Origin: Alphaproteobacteria bacterium
GTDB lineage: Bacteria > Pseudomonadota > Alphaproteobacteria > Caulobacterales > Maricaulaceae
Direction of reading: 5' to 3'
NCBI GenBank assembly: GCA_024742735.1
Contig: JANSXV010000004.1
Span: 62,001-126,000 of the forward strand
DNA length: 64,000 nucleotides
Part shown: one piece after another, positions 26,406-36,934 of the stretch
Layout of the letters: every line of letters starts with the position of its first letter
Position numbering within the stretch: position 1 is the stretch's first letter
Made by a program: the position numbers and the translations under genes
Notes under the pieces: generated by a model
Told to the model about the DNA's origin: nothing
The model's input: the letters and a program-made list of their open reading frames with translations, nothing else
Database searches by the model: none

Positions 26406-26984
26406 CTAGCGGATCGGATCATCGCGCAAAATCGCGAACTTCAAATGGTCCCGCCAGGCGCCGTTGATCTTCAGATAACTCCGCGCGACGCCTTCCGGGG
26501 TGAAGCCCACCGACAGAAGCAGCTTGCGAGAGGGCTCGTTCTCCAGACGCGTCGCGGCCTCGACCCGGTTCAGGTGCAACGGCCCGAACGCATAGCCCAG
26601 CACGCGGCGGATCGCGGCGCGGCAATGGCCCTTTCGAACGTAGGGCGCGCCGATCCAGTAGCCGAGATCAGCGGCCTGAAGCACGCCGCGGCGCACATTG
26701 TTCAGATTGCACGCCCCGATCAGCACGTCATCGGCGGCACGGAAAATGAAGAAGGGGTAGCCGGTCCCGTTGTCCAGATCGGTCTGATACCGGCGCAGCC
26801 GCCGCTTGAAGGCGGTCTTGGTCAGCTCGTCATCGGCCCAGCTGGGCTCCCAGGGCTCTGTGTGGGCCCGGCTGGCGCCGCGCAGCTTGGCCCAGGCTTC
26901 GTAGTCCTCGAGCATGGGCGGGCGCAGGCGGATGCCCTCGCCCCACAGCACCAGATCCTGGCTATCGTCGCGCCACAGCGCCAT
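26406..26984 (-). CDS. GNAT N-acetyltransferase, RimJ/RimL-like
   Basis: A 192-residue acetyltransferase; the start at 26984 follows GAGGATC at about six-base spacing. The acetyl-CoA binding region is seen as LGYWIGAPYVRKGHCRAAI, followed by NRVEAATRLENEPSRKLLLSVGF, characteristic of the RimJ/RimL ribosomal-protein acetyltransferase group. The exact substrate is unknown. It is divergent from the small membrane protein gene at 27138 and probably co-transcribed with the EAL gene. Confidence 0.9.
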   Translation of the reverse strand: MALWRDDSQDLVLWGEGIRLRPPMLEDYEAWAKLRGASRAHTEPWEPSWADDELTKTAFKRRLRRYQTDLDNGTGYPFFIFRAADDVLIGACNLNNVRRGVLQAADLGYWIGAPYVRKGHCRAAIRRVLGYAFGPLHLNRVEAATRLENEPSRKLLLSVGFTPEGVARSYLKINGAWRDHLKFAILRDDPIR

Positions 26985-27087
26985 GTCCGATCCTCGTGAA
27001 AATCGCTCGGCAGTAGACTGCGCACCGCCGGAAGGTTCAAGCCGAAGGGGCGCCACGCCTATCAGGAAAAGGTTGAGTATCCGCTAT

Positions 27088-27103
27088 TGTAGCGATCGCT
27101 ACA
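27088..27103. promoter_or_regulatory. Perfect 16-bp palindromic operator, likely for TetR
   Basis: TGTAGCGATCGCTACA is its own reverse complement. It lies 35 bases before the membrane-protein start and covers the spacer of a plausible promoter (TTGTAG at 27087-27092, 17 bases, TATCAT at 27110-27115). Position and form fit a TetR-family operator. The nearest TetR gene is the convergent one at 27521-28069. Confidence 0.65.
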
Positions 27104-27137
27104 TTTTTGTATCATATGCTTCGCCAAGGAGCTCGCC

Positions 27138-27542
27138 ATGTCCCCCTCAACCACTGTCTCCGCCCTGACATTCCGCCAGATGCTGATCACCGTGGCGCTC
27201 GGCGTCGTGCTCTGGCTGGCTGCTGCGCTTTTGTTGAATGCGCTGTCTGGTACGGGTGTCCATGACGGCTTTTCGCGGGTCGTTCTATATCTGGCGATCA
27301 TTCCCGGGACCGCCCCCTTCATCGTCCTGATCGACAAGGCCGCGGGCCTCGCGGCCGGTCAGACGGGCGTGGCGGTCTCACTCGCTGTCGGTGCGGCGAC
27401 GCTGCTGGATGGCCTCGCACTGGCCTGGACGCCCGGCCTCTACGGTGGCGCGGAGCATGTGGACGTGGCTGGTTCGGCGATCCTTTGGGGCGCCGGCGTC
27501 GCGATCATGCTCGCCTTCGTCTACGATGTCTGGCGGCGCTGA
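27138..27542 (+). CDS. Four-helix membrane protein, DUF5367-like
   Basis: The 134-residue product has four predicted transmembrane helices (about residues 12-34, 47-66, 76-98 and 110-130) and the LWLAAALLLNALSG entry segment of small membrane proteins resembling DUF5367. Function is unknown. A palindromic operator precedes it and a TetR-family gene converges on it with overlapping ends (22 bases), so repression by that regulator is likely. Confidence 0.6.
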   Translation: MSPSTTVSALTFRQMLITVALGVVLWLAAALLLNALSGTGVHDGFSRVVLYLAIIPGTAPFIVLIDKAAGLAAGQTGVAVSLAVGAATLLDGLALAWTPGLYGGAEHVDVAGSAILWGAGVAIMLAFVYDVWRR

Positions 27543-28069
27543 GCCGCAGACAGGTCCAGGCCGGCGGCGTGCAGCAGAGCCATGCCGTCAAGCTGGGCGA
27601 GGACGGCGAGCGCCTCGCCGTCCCTGACGTCTTCAGGCGCATCCAGCTGGCGCGTCACCCATTCCAGGAAACGCCCGGCGATCATCGGCGCGATCCCGGC
27701 GTATGGCTGTTCGCCCCGGGCCGCCCGCGCGGCGATCTCCAGCCACAGCGTCATCACCGGGCCTTGAGCGGGGTCCAGGATGAAGGGTGCAAGGTGGCGG
27801 ACCAGAGCGTCAGATGGCAAGGGCCCCGGTGCTGCGGCGCCGTCCAGCCGATCCGCCAGCCGCGCCGCCGCCCGCTCAAGACCGGCGGCGATGGCGGCGT
27901 CCCGGGTCTCGAAATAGTAGATCAGCATCCGGTCGCTTAAGCCCGCAGCACGAGCGATCGGCCGCAAGGTGGCGGCGCTGAGACCTTCGCTCAGCAAATG
28001 GTCGGCGATCTTTTCTGCCAGCTCGGCGCGGCGCGCCGCAGCCTTGCCGGAGGCTCGGTCTTCGCTCAT
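27521..28069 (-). CDS. TetR/AcrR family transcriptional regulator
   Basis: The 182-residue product has an N-terminal helix-turn-helix (about residues 15-60: LAEKIADHLLSEGLSAATLRPIARAAGLSDRMLIYYFETRDA) and a variable helical ligand-binding region. Its start overlaps the SURF1 stop (ATGA at 28066-28069), so it may be translated from the end of the cytochrome oxidase transcript as well as from its own. Its probable operator is 27088-27103. Confidence 0.9.
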   Translation of the reverse strand: MSEDRASGKAAARRAELAEKIADHLLSEGLSAATLRPIARAAGLSDRMLIYYFETRDAAIAAGLERAAARLADRLDGAAAPGPLPSDALVRHLAPFILDPAQGPVMTLWLEIAARAARGEQPYAGIAPMIAGRFLEWVTRQLDAPEDVRDGEALAVLAQLDGMALLHAAGLDLSAAQRRQTS

Positions 28070-28776
28070 CGCCGCAGGGTAAGCCGCCCGGCCCTGACGT
28101 GGAACAGCAGGTAGACCGCGATCAGCGCGGCCGCCATGAGGAACCAGGTCACCGCATAGCCCACATGGCGCTCCGGCGGGGTCTGGGTCAGGTAGGCGGG
28201 CAGAGAGCCGTCATCGGCGGCGAGCCACCAGTCCGCATTCACATCGCCCGCGTCGAACCCCAGCGACACCGCCATGGCGCCCGCGTCGAACGCGTAGAAT
28301 TCGGACTGGCCCGGACTGTCGGCCGGCGTGAACGGGCCCCGCGGCGCGGGCGTTTCAAATCTCAGGGACTGGACGACGGACCGCTCGGCCGTGCGGCCGT
28401 CTCCACCGCGCATGGCGGTCTCGAGCGGCTCGAACGCGGTCTCGGCGAGGATCAGCGGAGCGTCGTCACAGGCGGGAACAAGGACCGGTGCGAAGATCCG
28501 CCAGCCCGGCGCGCCCTCCGGCCCGGTCCCGTACACCTTCACCGCGTCATCGCTGGGGAAGACCGTGTTCATATCGACCCGCTGGCCGGTCGCTGGCGAG
28601 CCGGCGCACAGCGTTTCCTCCAACCCGACAGGCGGCGCCTCGGCGCTCGCCTCGAACGCCGCGATCAGCTCGGCCTTCCAGGCGCGCCGGTCCAGCTGCC
28701 AGCTGCCCAGCCAGATCAGGAAGGCCAAAGCGGGCAGCGTCAGAAGCGTCAGGATGGGATAGGGGCGGAAGGTCAT
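28066..28776 (-). CDS. SURF1 family cytochrome oxidase assembly protein
   Basis: The 236-residue product has the SURF1 layout: an N-terminal membrane helix followed by LGSWQLDRRAWKAELI, a periplasmic domain containing APGWRIFAPV, and a C-terminal helix beginning HVGYAVTWFLMAAALI. SURF1 assists haem a3 insertion into subunit I. It is the last clearly oxidase-related gene of the ctaC-to-SURF1 cluster. Confidence 0.93.
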   Translation of the reverse strand: MTFRPYPILTLLTLPALAFLIWLGSWQLDRRAWKAELIAAFEASAEAPPVGLEETLCAGSPATGQRVDMNTVFPSDDAVKVYGTGPEGAPGWRIFAPVLVPACDDAPLILAETAFEPLETAMRGGDGRTAERSVVQSLRFETPAPRGPFTPADSPGQSEFYAFDAGAMAVSLGFDAGDVNADWWLAADDGSLPAYLTQTPPERHVGYAVTWFLMAAALIAVYLLFHVRAGRLTLRR

Positions 28777-28794
28777 GGCGTATTCGTTGCGCCC

Positions 28795-29172
28795 TCAGCC
28801 TTGATCGTCGTCAGGCTCGTCCAGACGCCCTTCATGGGCGGCGTGCTTGTACTGCAGCGCGTAGAGCGTCGCCTTGAAGGGCGGCAGCATGATGAGGATC
28901 AGCGCCAGCGAAACCGGGATCCACAGCACCATGTGCAGCCAGAGCGGCGGGCTGAAGGCCACTTCAGCGACCAGGGCCAGCGGCACGACGATGAAGCCGA
29001 CCGCGAACATGATGAAGACCGCCGGGCCATCGCCGGCGTCCTCGCCGCGAAAGTCCAGGCCGCAGGCTTCGCAGGTGTCTGCGATCTTCAGATAGCCGGA
29101 GAAGAGCCGCCCCTCCCCGCAGCGCGGACAGCGTCCGCGTAGTCCTGCAAGGAAGGGGCTCGGCTCGGTCAC
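28795..29172 (-). CDS. DUF983 family membrane protein
   Basis: The 125-residue product begins with a zinc-ribbon-like pair, CPRCGEG and CEACGLDF, then has two transmembrane helices (VFIMFAVGFIVVPLALV and LHMVLWIPVSLALILIM). DUF983 genes are routinely found between ctaE and SURF1 in Alphaproteobacteria. The function is not established, though oxidase biogenesis is suspected. Confidence 0.9.
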   Translation of the reverse strand: MTEPSPFLAGLRGRCPRCGEGRLFSGYLKIADTCEACGLDFRGEDAGDGPAVFIMFAVGFIVVPLALVAEVAFSPPLWLHMVLWIPVSLALILIMLPPFKATLYALQYKHAAHEGRLDEPDDDQG

Positions 29173-29175
29173 GCC

Positions 29176-30054
29176 TTACTGGAAGGCGACGTAGACGAAG
29201 ACGAACAGGAACAGCCAGACCACGTCCACGAAGTGCCAGTACCAGGCCGCCGCTTCGAAGCCGAAATGCTTCTTAGCCGAGAACCCGCCGCCTAGCAGAC
29301 GGATCAGGCAGACCGCCAGGAAGATGGTCCCGATGATCACGTGGGCCCCATGGAAACCGGTCGCCATGAAGAAGGTCGCGCCGTACAGGTTACCCGCGAA
29401 ATCGAAGTGGGCGTGGCTGTACTCGTAGGCCTGCAGGGCGGTGAAGCAGAGGCCGAGCACGACGGTCAGCGCCAGGCCCAGCTTGGCGCCCTTGCGGTCG
29501 TCATGCTGCAGCGCGTGGTGGGCCCAGGTCACGGTCGTGCCCGAGAGCAGCAGGACCATGGTGTTGATCAGCGGCAAGTGGAAGGGATCGAACGTCTCCA
29601 CACCCGGCGGCGGCCAGCTTTCCCAGCCGGTGAAGTCCGCGCCGATGGCCGGTCCGTACCATTCCGCGCCGGCGCGAACCTCATGGAACAGGGCGGCCTC
29701 GAAGAACATCCAGAACCAGGCGACGAAGAACATCACCTCCGACACGATGAACAGGATCATGCCGTAGCGCAGGCCGAGGTCCACGACCGGCGTATGATCG
29801 CCCTGGCGGCTTTCCTTGATGATGTCGCCCCACCAGCCGAACATGGTCCAGCCCACGATCAGGAAACCGATCAGCAGGATGATCGGGCTTTCTTCAGCGA
29901 GGAAGAAATAGGCCCAGCTTTCCGGGTCGGAGCTGAGGCCGGCCATGTAGACGACCAGGCCGATGGCCAGAACGAACGCGCCCAGCGATCCCGTGAAGGG
30001 CCACGGGCTCGGATCAACAAGGTGGTAGTCGTGTTTGACGGCGCCGCCAGCCAT
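29176..30054 (-). CDS. ctaE: Cytochrome c oxidase subunit III
   Basis: A 292-residue, seven-helix subunit III of the aa3 oxidase. N-terminal [34 protein letters not shown] and the C-terminal [28 protein letters not shown] match the family. Subunit III stabilises the catalytic core and aids proton uptake. It follows ctaG in the oxidase operon. Confidence 0.97.
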   Translation of the reverse strand: MAGGAVKHDYHLVDPSPWPFTGSLGAFVLAIGLVVYMAGLSSDPESWAYFFLAEESPIILLIGFLIVGWTMFGWWGDIIKESRQGDHTPVVDLGLRYGMILFIVSEVMFFVAWFWMFFEAALFHEVRAGAEWYGPAIGADFTGWESWPPPGVETFDPFHLPLINTMVLLLSGTTVTWAHHALQHDDRKGAKLGLALTVVLGLCFTALQAYEYSHAHFDFAGNLYGATFFMATGFHGAHVIIGTIFLAVCLIRLLGGGFSAKKHFGFEAAAWYWHFVDVVWLFLFVFVYVAFQ

Positions 30055-30155
30055 GGAAGTCTCCTGCCAGTCAGTTCAGGCTTGATGTGATGGCGGTATA
30101 GCTCCGCCCTCAAGCCGCTTCAATTCCCCATGCATCCTTGTGCGCATACGACGCG

Positions 30156-30761
30156 TCAGGATGCTTCCCCTTCGCTTGCGGACGCCTGAGCGCTCTCATA
30201 GGCGCGCTCCTCCTCGTCCGCACTCCAGAACGTGTAGGACAGGGTCACCGTCCGCACGTCGTCCAGCCGGTCTTCCTCGTCCATCAAAGGATCCATGAAG
30301 AAGATCACCGGCATATCCATTGATTCGCCCGGCTGCAGCGTCTGCTCGGTGAAGCAGAAGCATTCCAGCTTGGAGAAATACGGCCCCATCTTGAACGGGG
30401 TCACGTTGTAGCTCGCCACGCCCGTCACGGGGCGGTCCGACGTGTTCGTCGCACGGTAGAAGGCCAGCGCGGTCTCGCCGACACGCACGGTCATGGACGT
30501 CTGCAGCGGCTCGAACTCCCAGGGAAACCCGCGCGCGTTGGACGCGTCGAAGCGCACCGTCACTTCGCGGTCCAGGATCTGGGTGGAATCATACTGGGCG
30601 ATCTGCGTCGTACCGCCATAGCCGGTGACCCGGCAGAACAGGTCGTAGAGCGGGACCGCCGCATAGGCCATGCCCACCATGCCCGCCACGATGGCGGTGC
30701 AGGTCACGACGACCTTCATGTTCCGGTCCAGACGGGAGAAGACGCGGCCGATCATGATCAC
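30156..30761 (-). CDS. ctaG: Cytochrome c oxidase assembly protein CtaG (Cox11)
   Basis: A 201-residue copper chaperone that delivers copper to the CuB site. It has an N-terminal membrane anchor, AVPLYDLFCRVTGYGGTTQ, and the copper-binding KLECFCFTEQTLQPGE segment, then VIFFMDPLM. It overlaps the small upstream gene by four bases. Confidence 0.95.
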   Translation of the reverse strand: MIMIGRVFSRLDRNMKVVVTCTAIVAGMVGMAYAAVPLYDLFCRVTGYGGTTQIAQYDSTQILDREVTVRFDASNARGFPWEFEPLQTSMTVRVGETALAFYRATNTSDRPVTGVASYNVTPFKMGPYFSKLECFCFTEQTLQPGESMDMPVIFFMDPLMDEEDRLDDVRTVTLSYTFWSADEEERAYESAQASASEGEAS

Positions 30762-30961
30762 GCGCCTCCGCCGACATTGGAGATGAGACGCACAACGGTC
30801 ACCACGAAGATCAGCGCGATGAAGGCGACCAGGGCCAGCGCCGTGAAGCGCGCCCGGCGCTTGCGCGCGGCCTGCTCCTCGGCGGTCAGCTCGACCGTCT
30901 CGATGATATTGCCCTGCCCGTCGCGGAGCGGCTCATGGGCCGGATTGGTCGGCTCGGTCAT
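30758..30961 (-). CDS. CoxF-type small membrane protein
   Basis: A 67-residue protein with a hydrophilic N-terminus (ELTAEEQAARKRRAR) and one transmembrane helix (ALALVAFIALIFVVTVV). Small proteins of this form sit between ctaB and ctaG in alphaproteobacterial oxidase operons. Both ends are close-packed: four-base overlap with ctaG and four bases from ctaB. Confidence 0.78.
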   Translation of the reverse strand: MTEPTNPAHEPLRDGQGNIIETVELTAEEQAARKRRARFTALALVAFIALIFVVTVVRLISNVGGGA

Positions 30962-30965
30962 GCGA

Positions 30966-31973
30966 TCACCCGATCAGCTGCGTAAGGCTGACATGGGCGC
31001 CCGCGCCATGCTCGACCAGGAGTGCGGCGAAAAGCAGCGACAGGTGCGCGATGGAATAGGCGAACAGATCCCGCGCCGCCTTGTCGCCGGCCCGTACGGC
31101 GTAAAGCTCGTCCTCGGCGTTCGGCACGTCGCCCGCCTTGGAGCGCCAGACCTTGACCGCCAGCGCGGCGAACAGGGCCCCGCCGACGCCAGCCGCAATC
31201 GTGTAAACCACGCCGCCAAGACCAGTCAGCACCGGCCCCACGGTCGCTGCCAGGTACAGCGCGGTGTAGATCACGATCTGGAAGCGGGTGGAGGCCGCAC
31301 CCTTGGCCACCGGCATCATGGGCACCGACGCGGCCTGATAGTCGCCGGACTTGTACAGCGCCAGCGCCCAGGAATGGGGCGGCGTCCACAAAAAGATGAT
31401 GGCGAACAGGATCACCGCATCCAGGCTCACCGAGCCCGTGGCGACCGCCCAGCCGATCATGGGCGGGAAGGCCCCGGCCGCGCCGCCGATCACGATATTC
31501 TGCGGCGTCGAGCGCTTCAGCCACATGGTGTAGATCACGCAGTAGAAGAAGATCGAAAACGCCAGCAGGCCCGCCGCGACATAATTCGTCGCCAGCCCCA
31601 TGAGCAGGACCGAACCCAGGCTCATCACCCCTGCAAAGGCGTAGGCTTCGTCCTTCGGAACGCGGCCCGTCGGCACCGGACGCCGGCGCGTGCGCTTCAT
31701 CAGGGCGTCGATGTCGGAATCGTAGGCCATGTTGAACGCGCCGGCCGCGCCCGCACCCACGGCGATGGCCAGGATCGCGATCGCCGCCAGCAGCGGATTG
31801 ATCGCCACAGGCGCGGCCACATAACCGGCAAGCCCGGTGAACACGACGAGCGTCATCACCCGCGGCTTCATCAGCAGGACATAGTCCCGCCAGCCGGCGG
31901 TCGTTGAGGACGCCGCAGGCGGCGCTGAGGTTTCAGCGCCGCCCGGGCCGGAGGCTGCAGACGTGTCGGTCAC
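30966..31973 (-). CDS. ctaB: Protohaem IX farnesyltransferase (haem O synthase)
   Basis: The 335-residue UbiA-superfamily enzyme farnesylates haem b to haem o for the aa3 oxidase. It has the prenyl-diphosphate motif NMAYDSDIDALMKRT RRRPV (D-x-x-x-D) and YTMWLKRSTPQNIVIGG, plus about eight transmembrane helices. The N-terminal 25 residues are an Ala/Ser-rich extension. It is in the oxidase operon. Confidence 0.96.
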   Translation of the reverse strand: MTDTSAASGPGGAETSAPPAASSTTAGWRDYVLLMKPRVMTLVVFTGLAGYVAAPVAINPLLAAIAILAIAVGAGAAGAFNMAYDSDIDALMKRTRRRPVPTGRVPKDEAYAFAGVMSLGSVLLMGLATNYVAAGLLAFSIFFYCVIYTMWLKRSTPQNIVIGGAAGAFPPMIGWAVATGSVSLDAVILFAIIFLWTPPHSWALALYKSGDYQAASVPMMPVAKGAASTRFQIVIYTALYLAATVGPVLTGLGGVVYTIAAGVGGALFAALAVKVWRSKAGDVPNAEDELYAVRAGDKAARDLFAYSIAHLSLLFAALLVEHGAGAHVSLTQLIG

Positions 31974-32000
31974 GACGTCTCCGTTGGTTCGGCGAACCGC

Positions 32001-33641
<1,641 letters not shown>

Positions 33642-34514
33642 TTACTGGGCGGCGGCCACGCGGGTGCCACCGCGCAGCGCGTCATAGTGGGCGACCAGAA
33701 CTTCCGGCGCCGAATAGGGATCTTCGTTGGCGGCTTCGACCCAGGCGTCGAACACGTCCTGGGGAACCACGTGAACCTCGATGGGCATGAAGGCGTGACG
33801 CACGCCGCACAGCTCCGAACACTGGCCGTAATAGATGCCCGGCTCGTCCACGCGGAACCAGGTCTCGTTCAGGCGGCCGGGGATGGCATCCATCTTGATG
33901 CCGAAGGCGGGCATGGCCCAGTTGTGGATCACGTCAGCCGCCGTGACTTCGACCCGCACCGTTGCCCCGGCCGGCACCACGACCGGCAGGTCGGTCGTCA
34001 GATTGCGGTGCGCTTCAAACGGGTGAGCGGCGATGTCCTCGTCCGCGACCATGTTGGAGAAATACTCGAACCCGCCATGGTCGGGATACTCATAGCCCCA
34101 GTTCCACTGATAGCCGGTCGTCTTGATGGTGAAGTCGCTCTCCGGGATCGTGTCCTGGTAATAGAGCAGCTGGAAGGACGGCACGGCGATGATGATCAGG
34201 ATCACGATCGGCGCGGCGGTCCAGACCACTTCAACCAGCGTGTTGTGGCTGAACTTCGAGGGGGTCGGGTTGGATTTCGCGTTGTAGCGCACGATCACCC
34301 AGACCAGCAGGCCCAGCACCAGCAGCGAAATCGCCGTGATGATCCACAGCAGCATGTTGTGGAACCAGGTGATGTTCTCCATCACCGGCGTGGCGGCGGC
34401 CTGGAAACCCATTTCGCCATCGACGGGCACGCCCATGACAGGCGCTGCGGCGACCGATCCGGTCGTCATCACGAACAAGACGCTGAGTGCGCCGAGTACA
34501 GCCGAGAAACGCAT
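33642..34514 (-). CDS. ctaC: Cytochrome c oxidase subunit II
   Basis: The 290-residue subunit has a cleavable signal, two transmembrane helices and a periplasmic cupredoxin domain with the CuA motif YYGQCSELCGVRHAFMPI. GYQWNWGYEYPDHGG is the electron-entry loop. There is no fused cytochrome c domain. It is the first gene of the oxidase operon; the 228-base region upstream (34515-34742), shared with the divergent TPR gene, should hold its promoter, though no clear motif was assigned. Confidence 0.97.
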   Translation of the reverse strand: MRFSAVLGALSVLFVMTTGSVAAAPVMGVPVDGEMGFQAAATPVMENITWFHNMLLWIITAISLLVLGLLVWVIVRYNAKSNPTPSKFSHNTLVEVVWTAAPIVILIIIAVPSFQLLYYQDTIPESDFTIKTTGYQWNWGYEYPDHGGFEYFSNMVADEDIAAHPFEAHRNLTTDLPVVVPAGATVRVEVTAADVIHNWAMPAFGIKMDAIPGRLNETWFRVDEPGIYYGQCSELCGVRHAFMPIEVHVVPQDVFDAWVEAANEDPYSAPEVLVAHYDALRGGTRVAAAQ

Positions 34515-34742
34515 AGCTCCCCCGAGGAACGAGATTTGTCTGTCAGGGACCGCCGATTCATGCCGGCGGCCTGCTCAAGCGCGGCGGAATATAGGGCCAC
34601 CCCTCCACGCTGTCAGGGCGATATAAGCGCCTTTTTGTCGCAAGGCTTCCGGTTTTTTCACCCGGCTGCAGTCGCGCCAAGCTGGTGAGCGGCGCACCGG
34701 TTTGCTAATCAGTTTCAGAGACTTTGCACGAGGGAGGCGGAC

Positions 34743-35357
34743 ATGAGTCGGTCAGCGGCAGTGAAATGGCTGAAAATCAGCGCCTTAGCGGCGTCCGCGG
34801 CGCTGTCCGGCGCCGCTGCGAGCGCCCAGACGCCGCCCTCTCCCGCGCTCGAGCGGCCCGCGATCGCGTCCGCGCTTGAGGAGTGCGAGACCGGCGCCCG
34901 CGAAGGCGTGCTGACCGGCCGGGCGCTGGGCGCCTGCGACGTGGCGCTGCGCTCCGACGATCTGTCCGACACGATTCGCGCCCGGGTGCTGGTCAATCGC
35001 GGCGTCATCGCCCTGAAGCGCAATGAGGCCGGCCCGGCCCGCGGCGATCTGGAACAGGCGGTCAGCCTCGCGCCGGATCTCGCCGAAGCCTGGCTCTCGC
35101 TGTCGGCGGCGCGCATCAAGGCGCGTGACCTGTCCGGCGCGATCGAAGCGGCGAACCGGGCGCTGGAGCTGAATGTCAGCGCCCCGGCGCTCGCCCACTT
35201 CAATATCGCCATAGCTCAAGAGACCGCCGGGCGCTTTGATCCGGCCTATGAGGCCTATGTGCGCGCCGCTGAGCTGGCCCCTGACAACGCGCTCATCCAG
35301 GCCCAGCCCGCGCGCTTCCTGCGCCATCAGGCGCCGACGGCGCAGCCGGCGGGGTGA
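34743..35357 (+). CDS. Secreted tetratricopeptide-repeat protein
   Basis: A 204-residue product with a signal peptide (cleavage near ASAQ) and at least three TPR units in the second half (ARVLVNRGVIALKRNE.., AEAWLSLSAARIKARD.., ALAHFNIAIAQETAGR..). It is presumably a periplasmic scaffold. A GGGAGG site precedes the ATG. It is divergent from ctaC. Confidence 0.85.
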   Translation: MSRSAAVKWLKISALAASAALSGAAASAQTPPSPALERPAIASALEECETGAREGVLTGRALGACDVALRSDDLSDTIRARVLVNRGVIALKRNEAGPARGDLEQAVSLAPDLAEAWLSLSAARIKARDLSGAIEAANRALELNVSAPALAHFNIAIAQETAGRFDPAYEAYVRAAELAPDNALIQAQPARFLRHQAPTAQPAG

Positions 35358-35424
35358 GTGCGGTCCTCGCACCGGCGGCCGTGAGCGCCTAAATCTGAGT
35401 GAGACGCCGCCAAAAGGACCTGTC

Positions 35425-36837
35425 ATGACCGCTGATCCGTTCGCCGCTTTTGAATTCGACGCCGATGACGCCGCTTCCGTTCTCGGCGAAGCGCTGACCG
35501 GCGCCGATGACGGCGAGCTGTTTCTGGAGACCAGCGCGTCGGAAAGCCTGTCCTTTGACGATGGCCGGCTGAAAATCGCCAATTTCGACACCGAGCGCGG
35601 CTTCGGCCTGCGCGGCGTGTTCGGGCCCCGCACAGGCTTCGCGCATTCCTCTGACCCCAGCCTCGCCGCCCTGCGCCGGGCCGGTGAAACCGCCAGCGCG
35701 GCGCGCAAGGGCGCCGACGCGGTCATGGCGCCCGCTCCGCCACGCACGAATTCAATCCTCTATGACGATGTCGACGTGATCGGCTCGCCCGGCTTTGAAG
35801 CCAAGGCGAAACTGCTGGGCGAGATCGACGCCTATCTGCGCGCCAGGGACCCTGAAGTCGTGCAGGTCGCGGCCTCGCTTTCGGCCTCGCGCCGGGTGAT
35901 CGGGATCGTGCGCGCCGATGGCGACATGCGCTCTGAAGTGCGCCCGCTTGTGCGCCTGAACGTGTCGGTCACCTGCGAGCGTCAGGGCCGCCGGGAGACC
36001 GGCTCGGCCGGCGCGGGCGGCCGTGCGGCGTTCGAAACCTGGCTGGCGCCGGACGCCTGGAAAGGCCTCGCCGACGAGGCGCTTCGGGTGGCCAAGGTCA
36101 ATCTGGAAGCCGTCGATGCGCCGGCGGGCGAATGGGATCTGGTGCTTGGCCCCGGCTGGCCGGCTGTCCTGCTGCATGAAGCGGTCGGCCATGGCCTTGA
36201 GGGCGATTTCAACCGCAAGGGCCAGAGCGCCTTTTCAGGCCGGGTCGGCGAACAGGTCGCCGCGAAGGGCGTGACCATCGTTGATGACGGCGCCATGCCG
36301 GACCGGCGCGGTTCTCTGTCCTTTGATGATGAAGGCACGCCCACGGGCCGCACGGTCCTGATCGAGGACGGCGTGCTGAAAGGCTATATGCAGGACCGCC
36401 AGAACGCCCGGCTCATGGGTGTCGAACCGACCGGCAATGGCCGGCGCGAAAGCTATGCCCACCCGCCCATGCCGCGCATGACCAATACGATCATGGAATC
36501 CGGCTCCACCGATCCTGACGAAATACTGGCCGGCCTGAAGGACGGCATCTACGCGGTCAATTTCGGCGGCGGTCAGGTGGACATCACCTCGGGTAAGTTC
36601 GTGTTCCGCTGCACCGAGGCCTACCGGGTGCGCGGCGGCAAGGTCGAAGAACCCATCAAGGGCGCCACCCTGATCGGCGACGGGCCCACCGCCCTGACCA
36701 AGATCAGCCAGATCGGAAACGACATGAAGCTCGATCCGGGCGTGGGCACCTGCGGCAAGGCCGGACAGGGCGTGCCCGTTGGCGTCGGCCAGCCGACCTT
36801 GCGCGTGGACGGCTTGACGGTCGGCGGGGCGGGGTGA
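35425..36837 (+). CDS. tldD: TldD metalloprotease subunit
   Basis: The 470-residue product carries the TldD zinc motif HEAVGHGLEGD, absent from TldE/PmbA, and the NGRRESYAHPPMPRMTNTIME and GGGQVDITSGKFVF segments. With TldE it forms a protease that cleaves unfolded or modified peptides. AAAGGA (35413-35418) fixes the start at 35425. No tldE is present in this window. Confidence 0.95.
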   Translation: MTADPFAAFEFDADDAASVLGEALTGADDGELFLETSASESLSFDDGRLKIANFDTERGFGLRGVFGPRTGFAHSSDPSLAALRRAGETASAARKGADAVMAPAPPRTNSILYDDVDVIGSPGFEAKAKLLGEIDAYLRARDPEVVQVAASLSASRRVIGIVRADGDMRSEVRPLVRLNVSVTCERQGRRETGSAGAGGRAAFETWLAPDAWKGLADEALRVAKVNLEAVDAPAGEWDLVLGPGWPAVLLHEAVGHGLEGDFNRKGQSAFSGRVGEQVAAKGVTIVDDGAMPDRRGSLSFDDEGTPTGRTVLIEDGVLKGYMQDRQNARLMGVEPTGNGRRESYAHPPMPRMTNTIMESGSTDPDEILAGLKDGIYAVNFGGGQVDITSGKFVFRCTEAYRVRGGKVEEPIKGATLIGDGPTALTKISQIGNDMKLDPGVGTCGKAGQGVPVGVGQPTLRVDGLTVGGAG

Positions 36838-36934
36838 CTTCAGGCCCGTTCGCAGGCGCGTCATCACGGACATGTGAAGCGGGTGACTGAAGTTAAACCT
36901 GCCATCACGCTCTTTGGCGCTATTGTGCCTCGCC

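Noticed and set aside
35425-36837. RiPP (peptide antibiotic) cluster around tldD
   Set aside because: No tldE partner, precursor peptide or modification genes are nearby; tldD is commonly a housekeeping protease.
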